64,000 nt of DNA from Thiohalocapsa sp963698775 (GCA_963698775.1 CAVOSE010000008.1:9004-73003), one strand, 5' to 3'. Shown: positions 25,669 through 35,011, counted from the stretch's first letter. Numbers and translations: made by a program. The notes: a model not told the origin generated them from the sequence alone.

Positions 25669-27314
25669 CCTGTTTGCAAGGCGCCCGCCTGTTCGATCCC
25701 GTCAACGGCTTGCGCGGTGAGATCGGCGACGTGTGGGTGGACGGCAGCCACATCTGCCCGCCGCCGTCGGCGCCGTCCCGCGCCGACCGGACCATTGATC
25801 TTACCGGCCGCGTGCTGATGGCCGGCGCCATCGACATCCACAGCCATATCGCTGGCGGCAACGTCAACACCGCGCGGGTGCTGATGCCCGAGCAGCACCT
25901 GGCAACCGCCCGGCGCTATGCCGCCCTGCCCTTCTCCGGCGCCAAGTGGTCCGCTGCCGACACCGGTTATCGCTATGCGGAGATGGGCTTTACCACCGTG
26001 GTGGAGCCCGCCGTGCTGCCGCTGAACGCCGGCCAGGTGCACGCGGAGCTGGCGGACATCCCGATCATCGACAAGGCCGGGCTCGCGATCCTGGGCAACG
26101 ACGACCTGCTGCTGCGCATGCTGCGCGACGGCGCCGAGCAGGCCAGCATCAATGACTACGTGGCCTGGACCCTGCACGCCACGCGCTGCCTCGGTATCAA
26201 GGTCATCAACGCCGGCGGCGCCACCGCATTCAAGTTTAACGCGCGCACCTTCGGTCTCGACGACGAGGTGCCGATGTACGGTATGACGTCGCGCCAGATC
26301 CTGGGCGCACTGCAGCGGGCGGTGCATCAGCTCGGCATACCGCATCCGCTGCACGTGCATTGCAGCAACCTCGGCGTCGCCGGCAATGTGGAAACGGCCA
26401 TCGACACCATCGACGCCGCCGAAGGCCTGCCCATGCACCTGGCGCATGTGCAGTTCTATGGCTACGGCAAAGAGGGCGAGCGCGGCTTTTCCAGCGGCGC
26501 CGCGGCGCTGACCGACGCCATCAACAGGCACCCGAACGTCAGCGTCGACGTCGGCCAAGTGCTGTTCGGCCAAACGGTGACGATCTCCGGCGATGTGTTG
26601 CGCCAGTTCGACGCGCGCGGCATCGCGCGACCGAAGAAGTGGGCGGTGTGGGAGGCGGAGGACGGCGGCGGCGGCGTGGTGCCGTTCCAGTACCGGCAGC
26701 GCAACTTCGTCAACGCGCTGCAATGGGCCATCGGCCTGGAGATCTTCCTATTGGTGGACGACCCGTGGCGGGTCTTCTTCACCACCGACCACCCCAACGG
26801 CGCGCCTTTCACCGCCTATCCAGAGCTGTTTCGCCTGTTGATGGACAAGCACTATCGGGCCGAGTGGCTGGCACGCATCAACCCGACCGCGGCGGATGCC
26901 ACCGTGCTGCGCCATCTCGATCGCGAATACGACCTCTACGACATCGCCGTCATGACCCGCGCCGCGCCAGCGCGGCTGCTGGGGCTGCCGGATCGCGGAC
27001 ACTTGGGTCCCGGCGCCATCGCCGACATCAGCGTCTACAGCGAGCAGGACGACAAGGCGGCCATGTTCCGCGCCGCTGATCTGGTGCTGAAGTCCGGCCA
27101 AATCGTGGTCGAACAGGGTCGCGTCGTCGCCACCCCGGCGGGGCGCACCCACGCCATCGCACCGGCCTTCGACCGCGGCATCGAACGTCCGATCTCGGAC
27201 TATTTCGACCGCTACCACCTGGTCGGCATGGAACACTACGCCATGCGCGCCCCCGGTCTGGCCGAGACCCTGGGGGCCGACCTGGTGGTGCAGAACGGGA
27301 GACAGGCCGCTTGA
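25662..27314 (+). CDS. fhcA: Formyltransferase/hydrolase complex subunit A (formylmethanofuran hydrolase)
   Basis: A 550-residue amidohydrolase-fold protein with the metal-binding DIHSHIAGGNVNTAR, KVINAGGATAFKFN, HVHCSNLGVAGNVE, MHLAHVQFYGYGKEG and FFTTDHPNGAPFTAYPELF. It hydrolyses formylmethylofuran to formate, the last step of the pathway. ATG 25662 starts inside the fhcB stop region, and its own stop overlaps the TTG start of the next gene. Confidence 0.97.
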   Translation: MLTCLQGARLFDPVNGLRGEIGDVWVDGSHICPPPSAPSRADRTIDLTGRVLMAGAIDIHSHIAGGNVNTARVLMPEQHLATARRYAALPFSGAKWSAADTGYRYAEMGFTTVVEPAVLPLNAGQVHAELADIPIIDKAGLAILGNDDLLLRMLRDGAEQASINDYVAWTLHATRCLGIKVINAGGATAFKFNARTFGLDDEVPMYGMTSRQILGALQRAVHQLGIPHPLHVHCSNLGVAGNVETAIDTIDAAEGLPMHLAHVQFYGYGKEGERGFSSGAAALTDAINRHPNVSVDVGQVLFGQTVTISGDVLRQFDARGIARPKKWAVWEAEDGGGGVVPFQYRQRNFVNALQWAIGLEIFLLVDDPWRVFFTTDHPNGAPFTAYPELFRLLMDKHYRAEWLARINPTAADATVLRHLDREYDLYDIAVMTRAAPARLLGLPDRGHLGPGAIADISVYSEQDDKAAMFRAADLVLKSGQIVVEQGRVVATPAGRTHAIAPAFDRGIERPISDYFDRYHLVGMEHYAMRAPGLAETLGADLVVQNGRQAA

Positions 27315-27883
27315 GCGAGTTCATCCGCGAGACCATCCTGACCACGCTGGGGCCGGACGGACAGACGCACATTGCCCCCATGGGCGTGCGCGAGCGCGAT
27401 GGTCTGCTCCTGATCGCGCCGTTTCGCCCGTCCGGCACCCTCGACAACCTGTTGCGCGAGCGCCATGCCGTGGTCAACCTGACCGACGACGTGCGCGTCT
27501 ATGCGGGTTGTCTGACCGGACACTTCGACTGGCCCTTGGCACCCGCAACACAGGTGATTGGACACCGCCTGCGCGACTGTCTGGCCCATCAGGAGCTGAA
27601 GGTGGTCCGAATCGATCGTGACGACCAGCGCCCAAAGCTGTACTGCGAAATCGTGCACGAGGCCAACCATCGTCCCTTTCGTGGCTTCAATCGCGCCCAG
27701 GCCGCCGTGCTGGAACTGGCGATCCTAGTTAGCCGGCTCGGCATGCTGCCGGACGCCAAGATCGACGCGGAACTGCACTACCTGCGCATCGCCATGGACA
27801 AGACCGCCGGCGAGCGGGAATGGGAGGCCTGGGGCTGGCTCGAGGAACGCCTGCTGCGGCATCGGCGGAGCGCCTGCGCATGA
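27311..27883 (+). CDS. DUF447 family protein of the H4MPT cluster
   Basis: A 190-residue protein beginning MSEFIRETILTTLGPDGQTHIAPMGV, typical of the DUF447 group with a flavin-reductase-like split barrel. Members occur in bacterial and archaeal H4MPT/methanofuran gene sets, but no reaction is established. Start TTG 27311 overlaps the fhcA stop as TTGA; the stop overlaps mfnB as ATGA. Position suggests a cofactor-synthesis role. Confidence 0.82.
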   Translation: MSEFIRETILTTLGPDGQTHIAPMGVRERDGLLLIAPFRPSGTLDNLLRERHAVVNLTDDVRVYAGCLTGHFDWPLAPATQVIGHRLRDCLAHQELKVVRIDRDDQRPKLYCEIVHEANHRPFRGFNRAQAAVLELAILVSRLGMLPDAKIDAELHYLRIAMDKTAGEREWEAWGWLEERLLRHRRSACA

Positions 27884-28629
27884 CCGGCATGCTCGCCAGC
27901 GTCAGCAACGCGGCCGAGGCGGCGATCGCCCTGCGCGCCGGTGCCGACCTGATCGACTGCAAAGACCCGCACCGGGGCGCGCTTGGCGCCCTGCCTAACG
28001 TCGCGATCAAGGCGATCCGGCAGCAGGTCGGTACCAGATGCCCCGTCAGCGCCACCGTCGGCGACCTGCCGAGCGAGGCGGCGGCGCTTGTGCCCGCGGT
28101 GCAGCGGATCGCCCAGACGGGAGTCGACTACATCAAGCTCGGCCTGTTTCGCACCGCAGGGATCGACGCGCTGCTGGACGCGCTGCGCCCGATCGGCGCC
28201 GAGCATCGGCTCATCGCCGTGCTGTTCGCGGATCGGTCACCACGCCTCGACGTTGTCCCCGACCTGGCTGCTGCCGGTTTCAGCGGCGTGATGCTGGACA
28301 CCGCCGACAAGGCGAACGGCAGGCTCCCCGACCTGATGTCGGCCGGTCAGCTGGCCGATTTCGTGACCCTGGCGCATAGACATCGACTGCTCTGCGGCCT
28401 CGCCGGCAGCCTGCGGGTGGAGGACATCGAACCGCTGCTGGGGCTGGCACCGGACTATGTCGGATTTCGTGGTGCCCTCTGCGAGCAAGGGCGCAAATCG
28501 GAGCTGTCCGCGGACGCCTGCGCACAGGTGAGCACGGCGATGTCCGCAGCGGCTGACGACGGTGTGGCGCCGACGGGAGAGTCGGTGCTCCCAAGGCGGC
28601 AAAAGCGGCGGCACGAATACTGCTTGTGA
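27880..28629 (+). CDS. mfnB: (5-formylfuran-3-yl)methyl phosphate synthase
   Basis: The protein (249 residues) starts MTGMLASVSNAAEAAIALRAGADLIDCKDP and has SATVGDLP, GVDYIKLGLF, GFSGVMLDTADK and CGLAGSLRVEDIEPLL, the MfnB/DUF556 profile. It condenses two glyceraldehyde 3-phosphate molecules to the furan core of methanofuran. ATG 27880 overlaps the preceding stop. The last 25 or so residues (after MSAAADDG) lie beyond the family's usual end. Confidence 0.92.
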   Translation: MTGMLASVSNAAEAAIALRAGADLIDCKDPHRGALGALPNVAIKAIRQQVGTRCPVSATVGDLPSEAAALVPAVQRIAQTGVDYIKLGLFRTAGIDALLDALRPIGAEHRLIAVLFADRSPRLDVVPDLAAAGFSGVMLDTADKANGRLPDLMSAGQLADFVTLAHRHRLLCGLAGSLRVEDIEPLLGLAPDYVGFRGALCEQGRKSELSADACAQVSTAMSAAADDGVAPTGESVLPRRQKRRHEYCL

Positions 28630-28736
28630 TTGCGCAACCCAACGTTGCCGGGCTCACCGATGCAACGGCGAAACATAATCAGAGAGGCCCCACGACAGGG
28701 CTCGGAACAAGCCAGAAAAACCAAAGGAGGTTTTCA

Positions 28737-29075
28737 TTGATCCATTCAAAAATGGTCGCAGGGCCCTTGCTGTGTGTCCTTCTCGCCGGTGCCGGGGCAA
28801 ATGCCTTGGCCGAGGAGGCCGACGGCGCCACGCTCTACCGGGTCAAGACTTGCGTCTCCTGCCATGGCGAGAGCGCCCAGAATCCGATACTTCCCGTCTA
28901 TCCAAAGCTCGCCGGCCAGAACGCCGACTACCTATACAACCAGCTGCGGGACATCAAGTCGGGCGTGCGCAAGAACGCGATGACACCGGCGATGAACGGC
29001 ATCATGCAGAACGTCAATGAAGACGAGATGCGCATTCTCGCCGACTGGATCGCGGCCCAGGGTTGCAGCAGTTGA
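28737..29075 (+). CDS. Small class I c-type cytochrome (c553-like)
   Basis: A 112-residue exported monohaem cytochrome: signal peptide (VAGPLLCVLLAGAGANALA), haem site CVSCHGES and conserved YPKLAGQNADYLYNQLRDIKSG, with MTPAMNGIM giving Met ligand candidates. TTG 28737 is supported by a strong AGGAGG just upstream; ATG 28752 is the alternative. It probably carries electrons in the periplasm; being next to pqq genes it may serve a quinoprotein dehydrogenase. Confidence 0.9.
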   Translation: MIHSKMVAGPLLCVLLAGAGANALAEEADGATLYRVKTCVSCHGESAQNPILPVYPKLAGQNADYLYNQLRDIKSGVRKNAMTPAMNGIMQNVNEDEMRILADWIAAQGCSS

Positions 29076-29314
29076 CCCAAGCTGTGACGCCCCCAAGTCT
29101 CTCGGCGTGACGGAATGACACAGAATCGTCACGTCGACGAGACCGGCAGTGCCAACGAGGGGTCTTTCAACGCACGGCAAGAGGCATGGCACAAACTATG
29201 CTTGTCTCTCGCTGTTAACGTCCCGTCCGACGGGAATTTCAGCCGAAGCAGTTCCATGCTTCAGCTTTTGTCTCTAAGCGACCAACCACCAACGAGTAAA
29301 TGAGGAGCAACACC

Positions 29315-29389
29315 ATGAAATGGTCTACCCCCAGTTTTGAAGATCTCCGCCTCGGCTTTGAGATCAACCTGTACATTAACAACCGCTAA
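29315..29389 (+). CDS. pqqA: PQQ precursor peptide PqqA
   Basis: A 24-residue peptide, MKWSTPSFEDLRLGFEINLY followed by four more residues. The cross-linked pair Glu16 and Tyr20 is present in the required E-x-x-x-Y spacing. It is the ribosomal precursor of pyrroloquinoline quinone. GAGGAG precedes the ATG. A hairpin follows it before pqqB. Confidence 0.97.
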   Translation: MKWSTPSFEDLRLGFEINLYINNR

Positions 29390-29401
29390 CCCCACGCGGC
29401 A

Positions 29402-29438
29402 TCAGCCGCGCGTCGATCTCACTTCGGTGCGCGGCTGA
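29402..29438. terminator. Hairpin between pqqA and pqqB, likely attenuating
   Basis: A 10-base stem, TCAGCCGCGC paired with GCGCGGCTGA, with a 17-base loop and no T-run. It lies between pqqA and pqqB, where a partial terminator or mRNA-stabilising hairpin would keep PqqA peptide in excess over the enzymes. Confidence 0.6.
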
Positions 29439-29492
29439 CGGTCATCCGTTAACGGTCCGACAGCCGTTTCGGACCAGCAACACGGCACATCC

Positions 29493-30407
29493 ATGCGGAT
29501 TCGCATTCTCGGCTCCGCCGCCGGCGGCGGTTTTCCCCAATGGAACTGCAACTGCGGCAACTGCCGCGGCGTCAGGGACGGCAGCATCAAGGCAAAGCCA
29601 CGCACCCAGTCGTCGATTGCCATCAGCGCAAACGATACCGACTGGACGCTCTTCAACGCATCGCCGGACATCCGCGCGCAGCTCGAATCCTTTCCGGCAC
29701 TGCAACCGGCCCGTCGGCAGCGCGACACCGCCATCCGCGCCATCCTGCTCGTAGATGCACAAATCGATCACACCACGGGTCTGTTGCTGCTGCGCGAGCA
29801 TACGGAGCCTTGGGAGGTCTATTGCACCGCGGCGGTCAAGGACGATCTGAGCAGCGGGTACCCGATTTTTCCCCTACTGTCACACTTTCGCGGCGTGAAC
29901 TGGCATGAGGTTCAGACCGACGGCTCGGCCTTCACGATGCCCCACGCACCTGGCTTGTCGTTCGTCGCTGTACCGTTAAAGAGCGAGGCGCCCCCTTACT
30001 CTCCGCATCGGCACAACACCGTGCCCGGCGACAACATCGGCGTGCGCATCAGCGACAGCCATAGCGGCAAAAGCCTGTTCTACGCGCCCGGTCTCGGACA
30101 GCTCGAGGGTAAAACCATCGAGCACATGAGCAACGCCGATTGCCTGCTGGTAGACGGCACCCTGTGGACCGACGACGAGATGATCCGCGGGGGCTTCAGC
30201 GAGCGCAGCGGCAGCGAGATGGGCCACCTGGATCAGTCCGGCAAGGGCGGCATCCTGCAACTGCTCAAGCAGTTGGATCGGCCCCGCAAGATCCTAATCC
30301 ACATCAACAACACCAACCCGATCCTCGATGAGTCCTCTCCGCAGCGGCGACTGCTGGAGCAGGCCGGCATCGAGGTGGCGGAGGATGGCATGGAGATCAG
30401 GCTTTGA
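29493..30407 (+). CDS. pqqB: PQQ biosynthesis protein B (metallo-hydrolase fold)
   Basis: A 304-residue metallo-beta-lactamase-fold protein beginning MRIRILGSAAGGGFPQWNCN, with CNCGNCRG and VDAQIDHTTGLLLLRE. PqqB acts as an iron-dependent hydroxylase on the Glu-Tyr product. The stop overlaps the pqqC start as TTGA. Confidence 0.97.
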   Translation: MRIRILGSAAGGGFPQWNCNCGNCRGVRDGSIKAKPRTQSSIAISANDTDWTLFNASPDIRAQLESFPALQPARRQRDTAIRAILLVDAQIDHTTGLLLLREHTEPWEVYCTAAVKDDLSSGYPIFPLLSHFRGVNWHEVQTDGSAFTMPHAPGLSFVAVPLKSEAPPYSPHRHNTVPGDNIGVRISDSHSGKSLFYAPGLGQLEGKTIEHMSNADCLLVDGTLWTDDEMIRGGFSERSGSEMGHLDQSGKGGILQLLKQLDRPRKILIHINNTNPILDESSPQRRLLEQAGIEVAEDGMEIRL

Positions 30408-31159
30408 GCCTTGCGCATGACCGATCGCCGCAGGCAACCAGGCCGTGGACGCGCGACGAGTTCGAGCAGAAGCTGCGCGACAAAGAGCGCTACTACCACA
30501 TCCACCACGAGTTTCATGTCCGCATGAACTCCGGCCAGCTGGACAAGGACGCCATTCAGGGTTGGGTGGCCAATCGCTTCTACTACCAGACCACGATCCC
30601 GCAAAAGGACGCGGCGATCATGGCCAATTGCCCGGATCGGGACGTGCGCCGCCACTGGGCGCAGCGCATCATCGACCACGACGGTACACAGGCGGACGAG
30701 GGCGGCATCGAGGCCTGGTTGCTGCTCGGGGAGGCGGTCGGCCTCGAACGTGCCGACCTCCTGTCGCACCGATTCCTGTTGCCGGGCGTGCGCTTCGCCA
30801 TTGATGCCTACATGAACTTCGCACGCCGGCAGCCCTGGCAGATCGCCGCCAGCTCATCGCTGACGGAATTGTTCGCCCCCACCATCCACAAGGCGCGGCT
30901 CGACAGCTGGCCCGAGCACTATCCCTGGATCGACGAGCGCGGTTACCGCTACTTCCGCAAGCGTCTCAGCGAGGCGCGACGCGACGTCGAGCATGGTCTT
31001 GCGATCACGCTGGATTATTACCGCACGCGCGAGCAACAAGAGCAGATGCTCGACGTGCTCCAATTCAAGCTCGACGTGCTCTGGACCATGCTGGACTGCA
31101 TGTGGATGGCTTATGTCGAGAAGCGCCCGCCCTATCACAACGTTCGAGACGCACAATGA
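30404..31159 (+). CDS. pqqC: Pyrroloquinoline-quinone synthase
   Basis: A 251-residue haem-oxygenase-fold oxidase with YHIHHEFHVRMNSGQL, WVANRFYYQTTIPQKDAAIMANC, WAQRIIDHDG and ASSLTELFAPTIHKARLDSWP. It performs the final ring closure and eight-electron oxidation to PQQ. TTG 30404 overlaps the pqqB stop; the stop overlaps the pqqD start. Confidence 0.97.
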   Translation: MSLAHDRSPQATRPWTRDEFEQKLRDKERYYHIHHEFHVRMNSGQLDKDAIQGWVANRFYYQTTIPQKDAAIMANCPDRDVRRHWAQRIIDHDGTQADEGGIEAWLLLGEAVGLERADLLSHRFLLPGVRFAIDAYMNFARRQPWQIAASSSLTELFAPTIHKARLDSWPEHYPWIDERGYRYFRKRLSEARRDVEHGLAITLDYYRTREQQEQMLDVLQFKLDVLWTMLDCMWMAYVEKRPPYHNVRDAQ

Positions 31160-31443
31160 CAGTCAGTTTCGGCCCTGAAGACGTGCCGGTGATGGCCCGC
31201 ACTTTCCGCCTGCAGTGGGAGGAGGCACAAGGGAGCTACGTGATCCTGTACCCCGAGGGCATGGTCAAGCTGAACCCGGCCGCCGGCGAGATCCTCAGCC
31301 GTTGCGACGGCGAACGCACCGTCGCCGCGATCATCGGCGAACTCGAACACAAGTTCCCGGACAGCGACGGCCTGCGGGACGACGTCATCAACTTCCTGAG
31401 CACCGCATATGAGCAACAGTGGATCGAACGCGGCCCAATCTAA
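31156..31443 (+). CDS. pqqD: PQQ biosynthesis peptide chaperone
   Basis: The 95-residue chaperone binds PqqA and presents it to PqqE. Family features include FRLQWEEAQGSYVILYPEGMVKLN and AGEILSRCDG. ATG 31156 overlaps the pqqC stop by four bases, and pqqE begins 35 bases before its end, so the three are coupled. Confidence 0.96.
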   Translation: MTVSFGPEDVPVMARTFRLQWEEAQGSYVILYPEGMVKLNPAAGEILSRCDGERTVAAIIGELEHKFPDSDGLRDDVINFLSTAYEQQWIERGPI

Positions 31444-32581
31444 AGCGAACCAGTCTAATCCGCACCTACCTAATCCGCACTGGCTGCTAGCGGAGCTGAC
31501 CTACAAGTGTCCGCTGCAATGCCCCTACTGCTCCAACCCTCTGGATATTGCCCGTGAGCAGCAAGAGCTCAGCACCGATGACTGGAAGCGCGTCTTCCGC
31601 GAGGCACGGGCCATGGGCGCGGTCCAGCTCGGTTTTTCCGGCGGCGAGCCGCTGGTCCGCGGCGATCTGGAGGAGCTGATCGCCGAGGCCCGACAGCTGG
31701 GCTACTACACCAATCTGATCACCTCCGGCGTCGGCATGGATGAGGCCCGTATCCGCGCATTTAAGCAGGCCGGCCTGGATCACATTCAAATCAGTTTCCA
31801 GGCGAGCAACGAGGAGATCAACAACCATATCGCCCGCAATGATTCCTTTCAGCACAAGCAGGCAATGGCCAAGCTGGTGAAGCAGTATGGCTATCCGATG
31901 GTGCTCTGCTTCGTCCTGCATCGACAGAATACCGATCAGGTGGAAGAAATCATTCAATTCGCACACTCACTAGAGGCCGATTACCTGGAATTGGCCACGA
32001 CGCAGTATTACGGCTGGGCGCTGAAGAACCGCGAGCAATTGCTGCCAACGTTAGAACAGGTACAACGGGCCGAGGCCGTGGCCCACGCGTATCAAGAAAA
32101 ACTAAAAGGCAAGATGCGCGTGCTGTACGTGGTGCCGGACTATTACGAAGACCGACCCAAACCCTGCGTGCGCGGCTGGGGCGGTATCTTTTTGCTGGTC
32201 AACCCCCATGGCGTCGCTCTACCCTGCCATGCGGCGGGGATGCTGCCGGGTCTCGAGTTCCCCAACGTGCGCGATCATGATATCGAATGGATTTGGCGCG
32301 ACTCGCCAGACTTCAACAAATACCGCGGCGATGCATGGATGAAGGAACCCTGCCGCACCTGCCCCGAGCGTGAAAACGACTTCGGCGGTTGCCGCTGCCA
32401 AGCCTATCTCCTCACCGGCGATGCCGCCAATGCCGATCCGGTCTGCAGCAAATCGCCGGACCATGCTGCCTTGCAGCAAAGGGTCGAGAGCATCCACGCA
32501 TCCCATGCGCAAGGTACTGCCGTGCCCCTCGTCTTCCGCAATATGCGCAATTCCAAACGCATCATGAGCGGCGAACTCTGA
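31409..32581 (+). CDS. pqqE: PqqA peptide cyclase (radical SAM)
   Basis: The 390-residue radical SAM protein has the cluster motif CPLQCPYC, LGFSGGEPLVRGDLEELI and a SPASM domain with CVRGWGG, CHAAGMLPG and CRTCPERENDFGGCRCQA. It joins Glu16 and Tyr20 of PqqA. The N-terminal 25 residues are a polar extension (Asn/Ser-rich) before WLLAELTYKCPLQC. It closes the pqqABCDE operon; no pqqF is seen in the window. Confidence 0.97.
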   Translation: MSNSGSNAAQSKANQSNPHLPNPHWLLAELTYKCPLQCPYCSNPLDIAREQQELSTDDWKRVFREARAMGAVQLGFSGGEPLVRGDLEELIAEARQLGYYTNLITSGVGMDEARIRAFKQAGLDHIQISFQASNEEINNHIARNDSFQHKQAMAKLVKQYGYPMVLCFVLHRQNTDQVEEIIQFAHSLEADYLELATTQYYGWALKNREQLLPTLEQVQRAEAVAHAYQEKLKGKMRVLYVVPDYYEDRPKPCVRGWGGIFLLVNPHGVALPCHAAGMLPGLEFPNVRDHDIEWIWRDSPDFNKYRGDAWMKEPCRTCPERENDFGGCRCQAYLLTGDAANADPVCSKSPDHAALQQRVESIHASHAQGTAVPLVFRNMRNSKRIMSGEL

Positions 32582-33109
32582 CGACCAATCGTCCTAGCGG
32601 GTACAGCCTGTCACGCGGACTGTTCCGCGCCGGTACAGCGACACCAATCAATTCGATCAGGCAGCTGATTGATGGGTTTCGCTTCGCTCTACCCATCCTA
32701 CGGTGAGTCGGCTTCCGGGGGACTTCAGGAATATTTGCGCAGTCTCTAAACCTGCGACCGTGAACTTACCGGGCGTTGCCCTGATGCCCGCATCGGTTGC
32801 TCTGGAGCGCCGTGGCAGACGGGAACGCTACGGCATGCGCCTGTTAGAAAACCGGCGCTCCCAATGACGCCCCCATCATACCTGACTGCACACTGGCACG
32901 AGTCATGCTTCGTCTGATAAGTCTACTGAACGCGATGTACAGTTTCACCCTGTTTCCAGGAAATTCTGCACACGCCAAACCCCACCAGTGACGCTGCTGG
33001 TTCATAGCAGCAGATGGACCGCTCCAGGTACAACAACAATAGCGAATCGCGTCGTCGCTGATTCTACAAAGAGCCTTAACAGGTCATTCGAAAAACGAGG
33101 TTTACCACC
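32582..33109. other. Intergenic region pqqE-xoxF with REP-like palindrome
   Basis: 528 bases with no credible gene. It contains a REP-like hairpin near its start and must contain the xoxF promoter. The xoxF ATG is preceded by a weak site (CGAGG). Confidence 0.5.
32670..32702. repeat. REP-like hairpin (ATGGGT...ACCCAT)
   Basis: GATGGGTTTCGCTTCGCTCT followed by ACCCATCCTACG forms a short stem (ATGGGT/ACCCAT). This sequence type is common between genes in gammaproteobacteria. It lies 80-120 bases after pqqE. Confidence 0.6.
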
Positions 33110-34906
33110 ATGATGCGATTAAAGACCCTTGCCGCTACCACTATTGCGGCCACCACAATCGGTGGCGCTTGCGGGGCTCTGGCCAGTGCCGAACTATTGG
33201 AAATGCAACAAAACCCGAAGGACTGGGTCATGCAGAATGGCAACTACGCCAGCCAGCGATATAGCTCACTCGACCAGATCAATAAGGGCAATGTTGATAA
33301 GCTGAGGGTCGCCTGGAGCTTCTCCACCGGTGTGCTGCGCGGTCACGAGGGTGGTCCGCTGGTGATCGGCGACGTGATGTATATCCACACACCCTTCCCC
33401 AACAAGGTCTTCGCCCTCGACCTGAAGGACGACGGCAGGATCATCTGGAAGTACGAGCCGCGCCAAGACAGCAGCGTCATCCCGGTGATGTGCTGCGACA
33501 CCGTAAACCGCGGCGTTGCCTACGGCGACGGCAAGATCTTCCTCTACCAGGCCGACACCACGCTGGTCGCCCTCAATGCCAAGACCGGCGAAAAGCTCTG
33601 GTCGGTGTCCAACGGCGACCCGAGCAAGGGCGAGACCGGCACCGCGGCGCCGATGGTGGTCAAGGACAAGGTCTACGTCGGTATCTCCGGTGGTGAGTTC
33701 GGCGTGCGTGGTCACCTGACCGCCTACAACATCGCCGACGGCTCGCAGGCCTGGCGCGGCTATTCGATGGGGCCGGACTCCGATACGCTGATGGACCCGA
33801 TCAAGACCACCCATCTCGGCCAGCCGGTGGGCGAGAACTCCGGCACCAACACCTGGGAAGGCGATCAGTGGAAGATCGGCGGCGGCACCACCTGGGGCTG
33901 GTTCTCCTATGATCCGGATCTCAACCTGGTCTACTACGGCAGCGGCAACCCGAGTACCTGGAACCCGGTGCAACGCCCCGGCGACAACCGCTGGTCGATG
34001 ACCATCTGGGCACGTGACGTCGACACCGGTATGGCCAAGTGGGTCTATCAGATGACGCCCCACGACGAATGGGACTACGACGGCGTCAACGAGATGATCC
34101 TGGCCGAGAAGGAGATCGACGGTAAGCAGCGCAAGGTGCTGGTGCACTTCGACCGCAACGGCTTCGCCTACACCATGGACCGTGAGAACGGTGATCTGCT
34201 GGTGGCGGAGAAGTATGACCCGGCGGTCAACTGGGCCACCCATGTCGACATGGAGACCGGCCGTCCGCAGGTGGTGGCGCAATACTCTACCGATCATCAG
34301 GGCGAGGATGTGAACACCACCGGCATCTGCCCGGCGGCGCTCGGCACCAAGGATCAGCAGCCGGCCTCCTACTCGCCCAAGTCCGGCGTGTTCTACGTGC
34401 CCACCAACCATGTCTGCATGGACTACGAGCCGTTCCAGGTCTCCTACACCGCCGGTCAGCCCTATGTCGGCGCGACGCTGAGCATGTACCCGGCACCGGG
34501 CGGCGACAATCTGGGCAACTTCATTGCCTGGGATGCGGTCGAGGGCAAGATCCTGTGGTCCAATCCGGAGAAGTTCTCGGTCTGGTCCGGGGCGCTGTCC
34601 ACCGCTGGCGACATCGTCTTCTACGGCACCCTGGAGGGCTATCTGAAGGCAGTCGATGCCGCCACCGGCGAGGAACTCTACAAGTTCAAGACGCCGTCGG
34701 GCATCATCGGCAACGTCAACACCTATGAGCACAACGGCAAGCAGTACGTCGCCGTGCTCTCGGGTCTCGGCGGTTGGGCCGGCATCGGCATGGCCGCCGG
34801 TCTGGAAGACCCGCAGGCCGGTCTCGGCGCGGTCGGCGCCTACGCCTCGCTGAGTAACTACACCCAGCTCGGCGGACAGCTGACCGTGTTCGAACTGCCC
34901 AACTAA
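33110..34906 (+). CDS. xoxF: Lanthanide-dependent methanol dehydrogenase XoxF, soluble form
   Basis: A 598-residue PQQ-dependent beta-propeller dehydrogenase with a cleavable signal peptide (hydrophobic stretch to GALASA). The adjacent Cys128-Cys129 pair (VMCCDTVNRG) forms the family's ring disulfide. PHDEWDYDGVNE carries the catalytic Asp322 and Asp324; Asp at this second position is the lanthanide marker, where calcium MxaF enzymes have Ala. It oxidises methanol in the periplasm to formaldehyde (or further). It is followed by xoxG and xoxJ. From codon 67 to past the stop it is almost identical to the second copy at 37359-39350. Confidence 0.97.
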   Translation: MMRLKTLAATTIAATTIGGACGALASAELLEMQQNPKDWVMQNGNYASQRYSSLDQINKGNVDKLRVAWSFSTGVLRGHEGGPLVIGDVMYIHTPFPNKVFALDLKDDGRIIWKYEPRQDSSVIPVMCCDTVNRGVAYGDGKIFLYQADTTLVALNAKTGEKLWSVSNGDPSKGETGTAAPMVVKDKVYVGISGGEFGVRGHLTAYNIADGSQAWRGYSMGPDSDTLMDPIKTTHLGQPVGENSGTNTWEGDQWKIGGGTTWGWFSYDPDLNLVYYGSGNPSTWNPVQRPGDNRWSMTIWARDVDTGMAKWVYQMTPHDEWDYDGVNEMILAEKEIDGKQRKVLVHFDRNGFAYTMDRENGDLLVAEKYDPAVNWATHVDMETGRPQVVAQYSTDHQGEDVNTTGICPAALGTKDQQPASYSPKSGVFYVPTNHVCMDYEPFQVSYTAGQPYVGATLSMYPAPGGDNLGNFIAWDAVEGKILWSNPEKFSVWSGALSTAGDIVFYGTLEGYLKAVDAATGEELYKFKTPSGIIGNVNTYEHNGKQYVAVLSGLGGWAGIGMAAGLEDPQAGLGAVGAYASLSNYTQLGGQLTVFELPN

Positions 34907-34953
34907 ACCGCAACCACGGCCAGCGCCGCCCCTGCTCCATCGGGGCGGCGAGC
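33308..34953 (+). repeat. Long near-identical repeat, copy 1 (xoxF catalytic region plus 3' flank)
   Basis: 1,646 bases matching 37752-39397 at a constant offset of 4,444. By eye I find five mismatches, all third-position silent changes. Just upstream the homologous coding sequence differs at about one base in five, so the boundary is abrupt. Confidence 0.9.
34924..34950 (+). terminator. Hairpin downstream of xoxF
   Basis: A perfect nine-base stem, CGCCGCCCC paired with GGGGCGGCG, and a nine-base loop start 18 bases after the stop. There is no T-run, so it may stabilise mRNA or act as a weak terminator before xoxG. Confidence 0.55.
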
Positions 34954-34957
34954 GGTC

Positions 34958-35011
34958 AGGGGCGAATTCATTCGCCCATGCCCAAGCCACCGGGCGAATC
35001 AATTCGCCCCT
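34958..35011. repeat. Paired REP-like palindromes after xoxF
   Basis: GGGGCGAATTCATTCGCCC and CGGGCGAATCAATTCGCCCC face each other around a 13-base spacer, so the whole unit is also an inverted repeat. The second xoxF copy carries the same pair at 39401-39454. Confidence 0.8.

Noticed and set aside
25314..26723. 469-residue antisense frame over fhcB/fhcA
   Set aside because: Shadow of strongly conserved sense genes; no protein motif.
33110..34906. Calcium-type MxaF methanol dehydrogenase
   Set aside because: DYDGVNE carries the extra Asp of lanthanide XoxF enzymes, and no mxaI is present.
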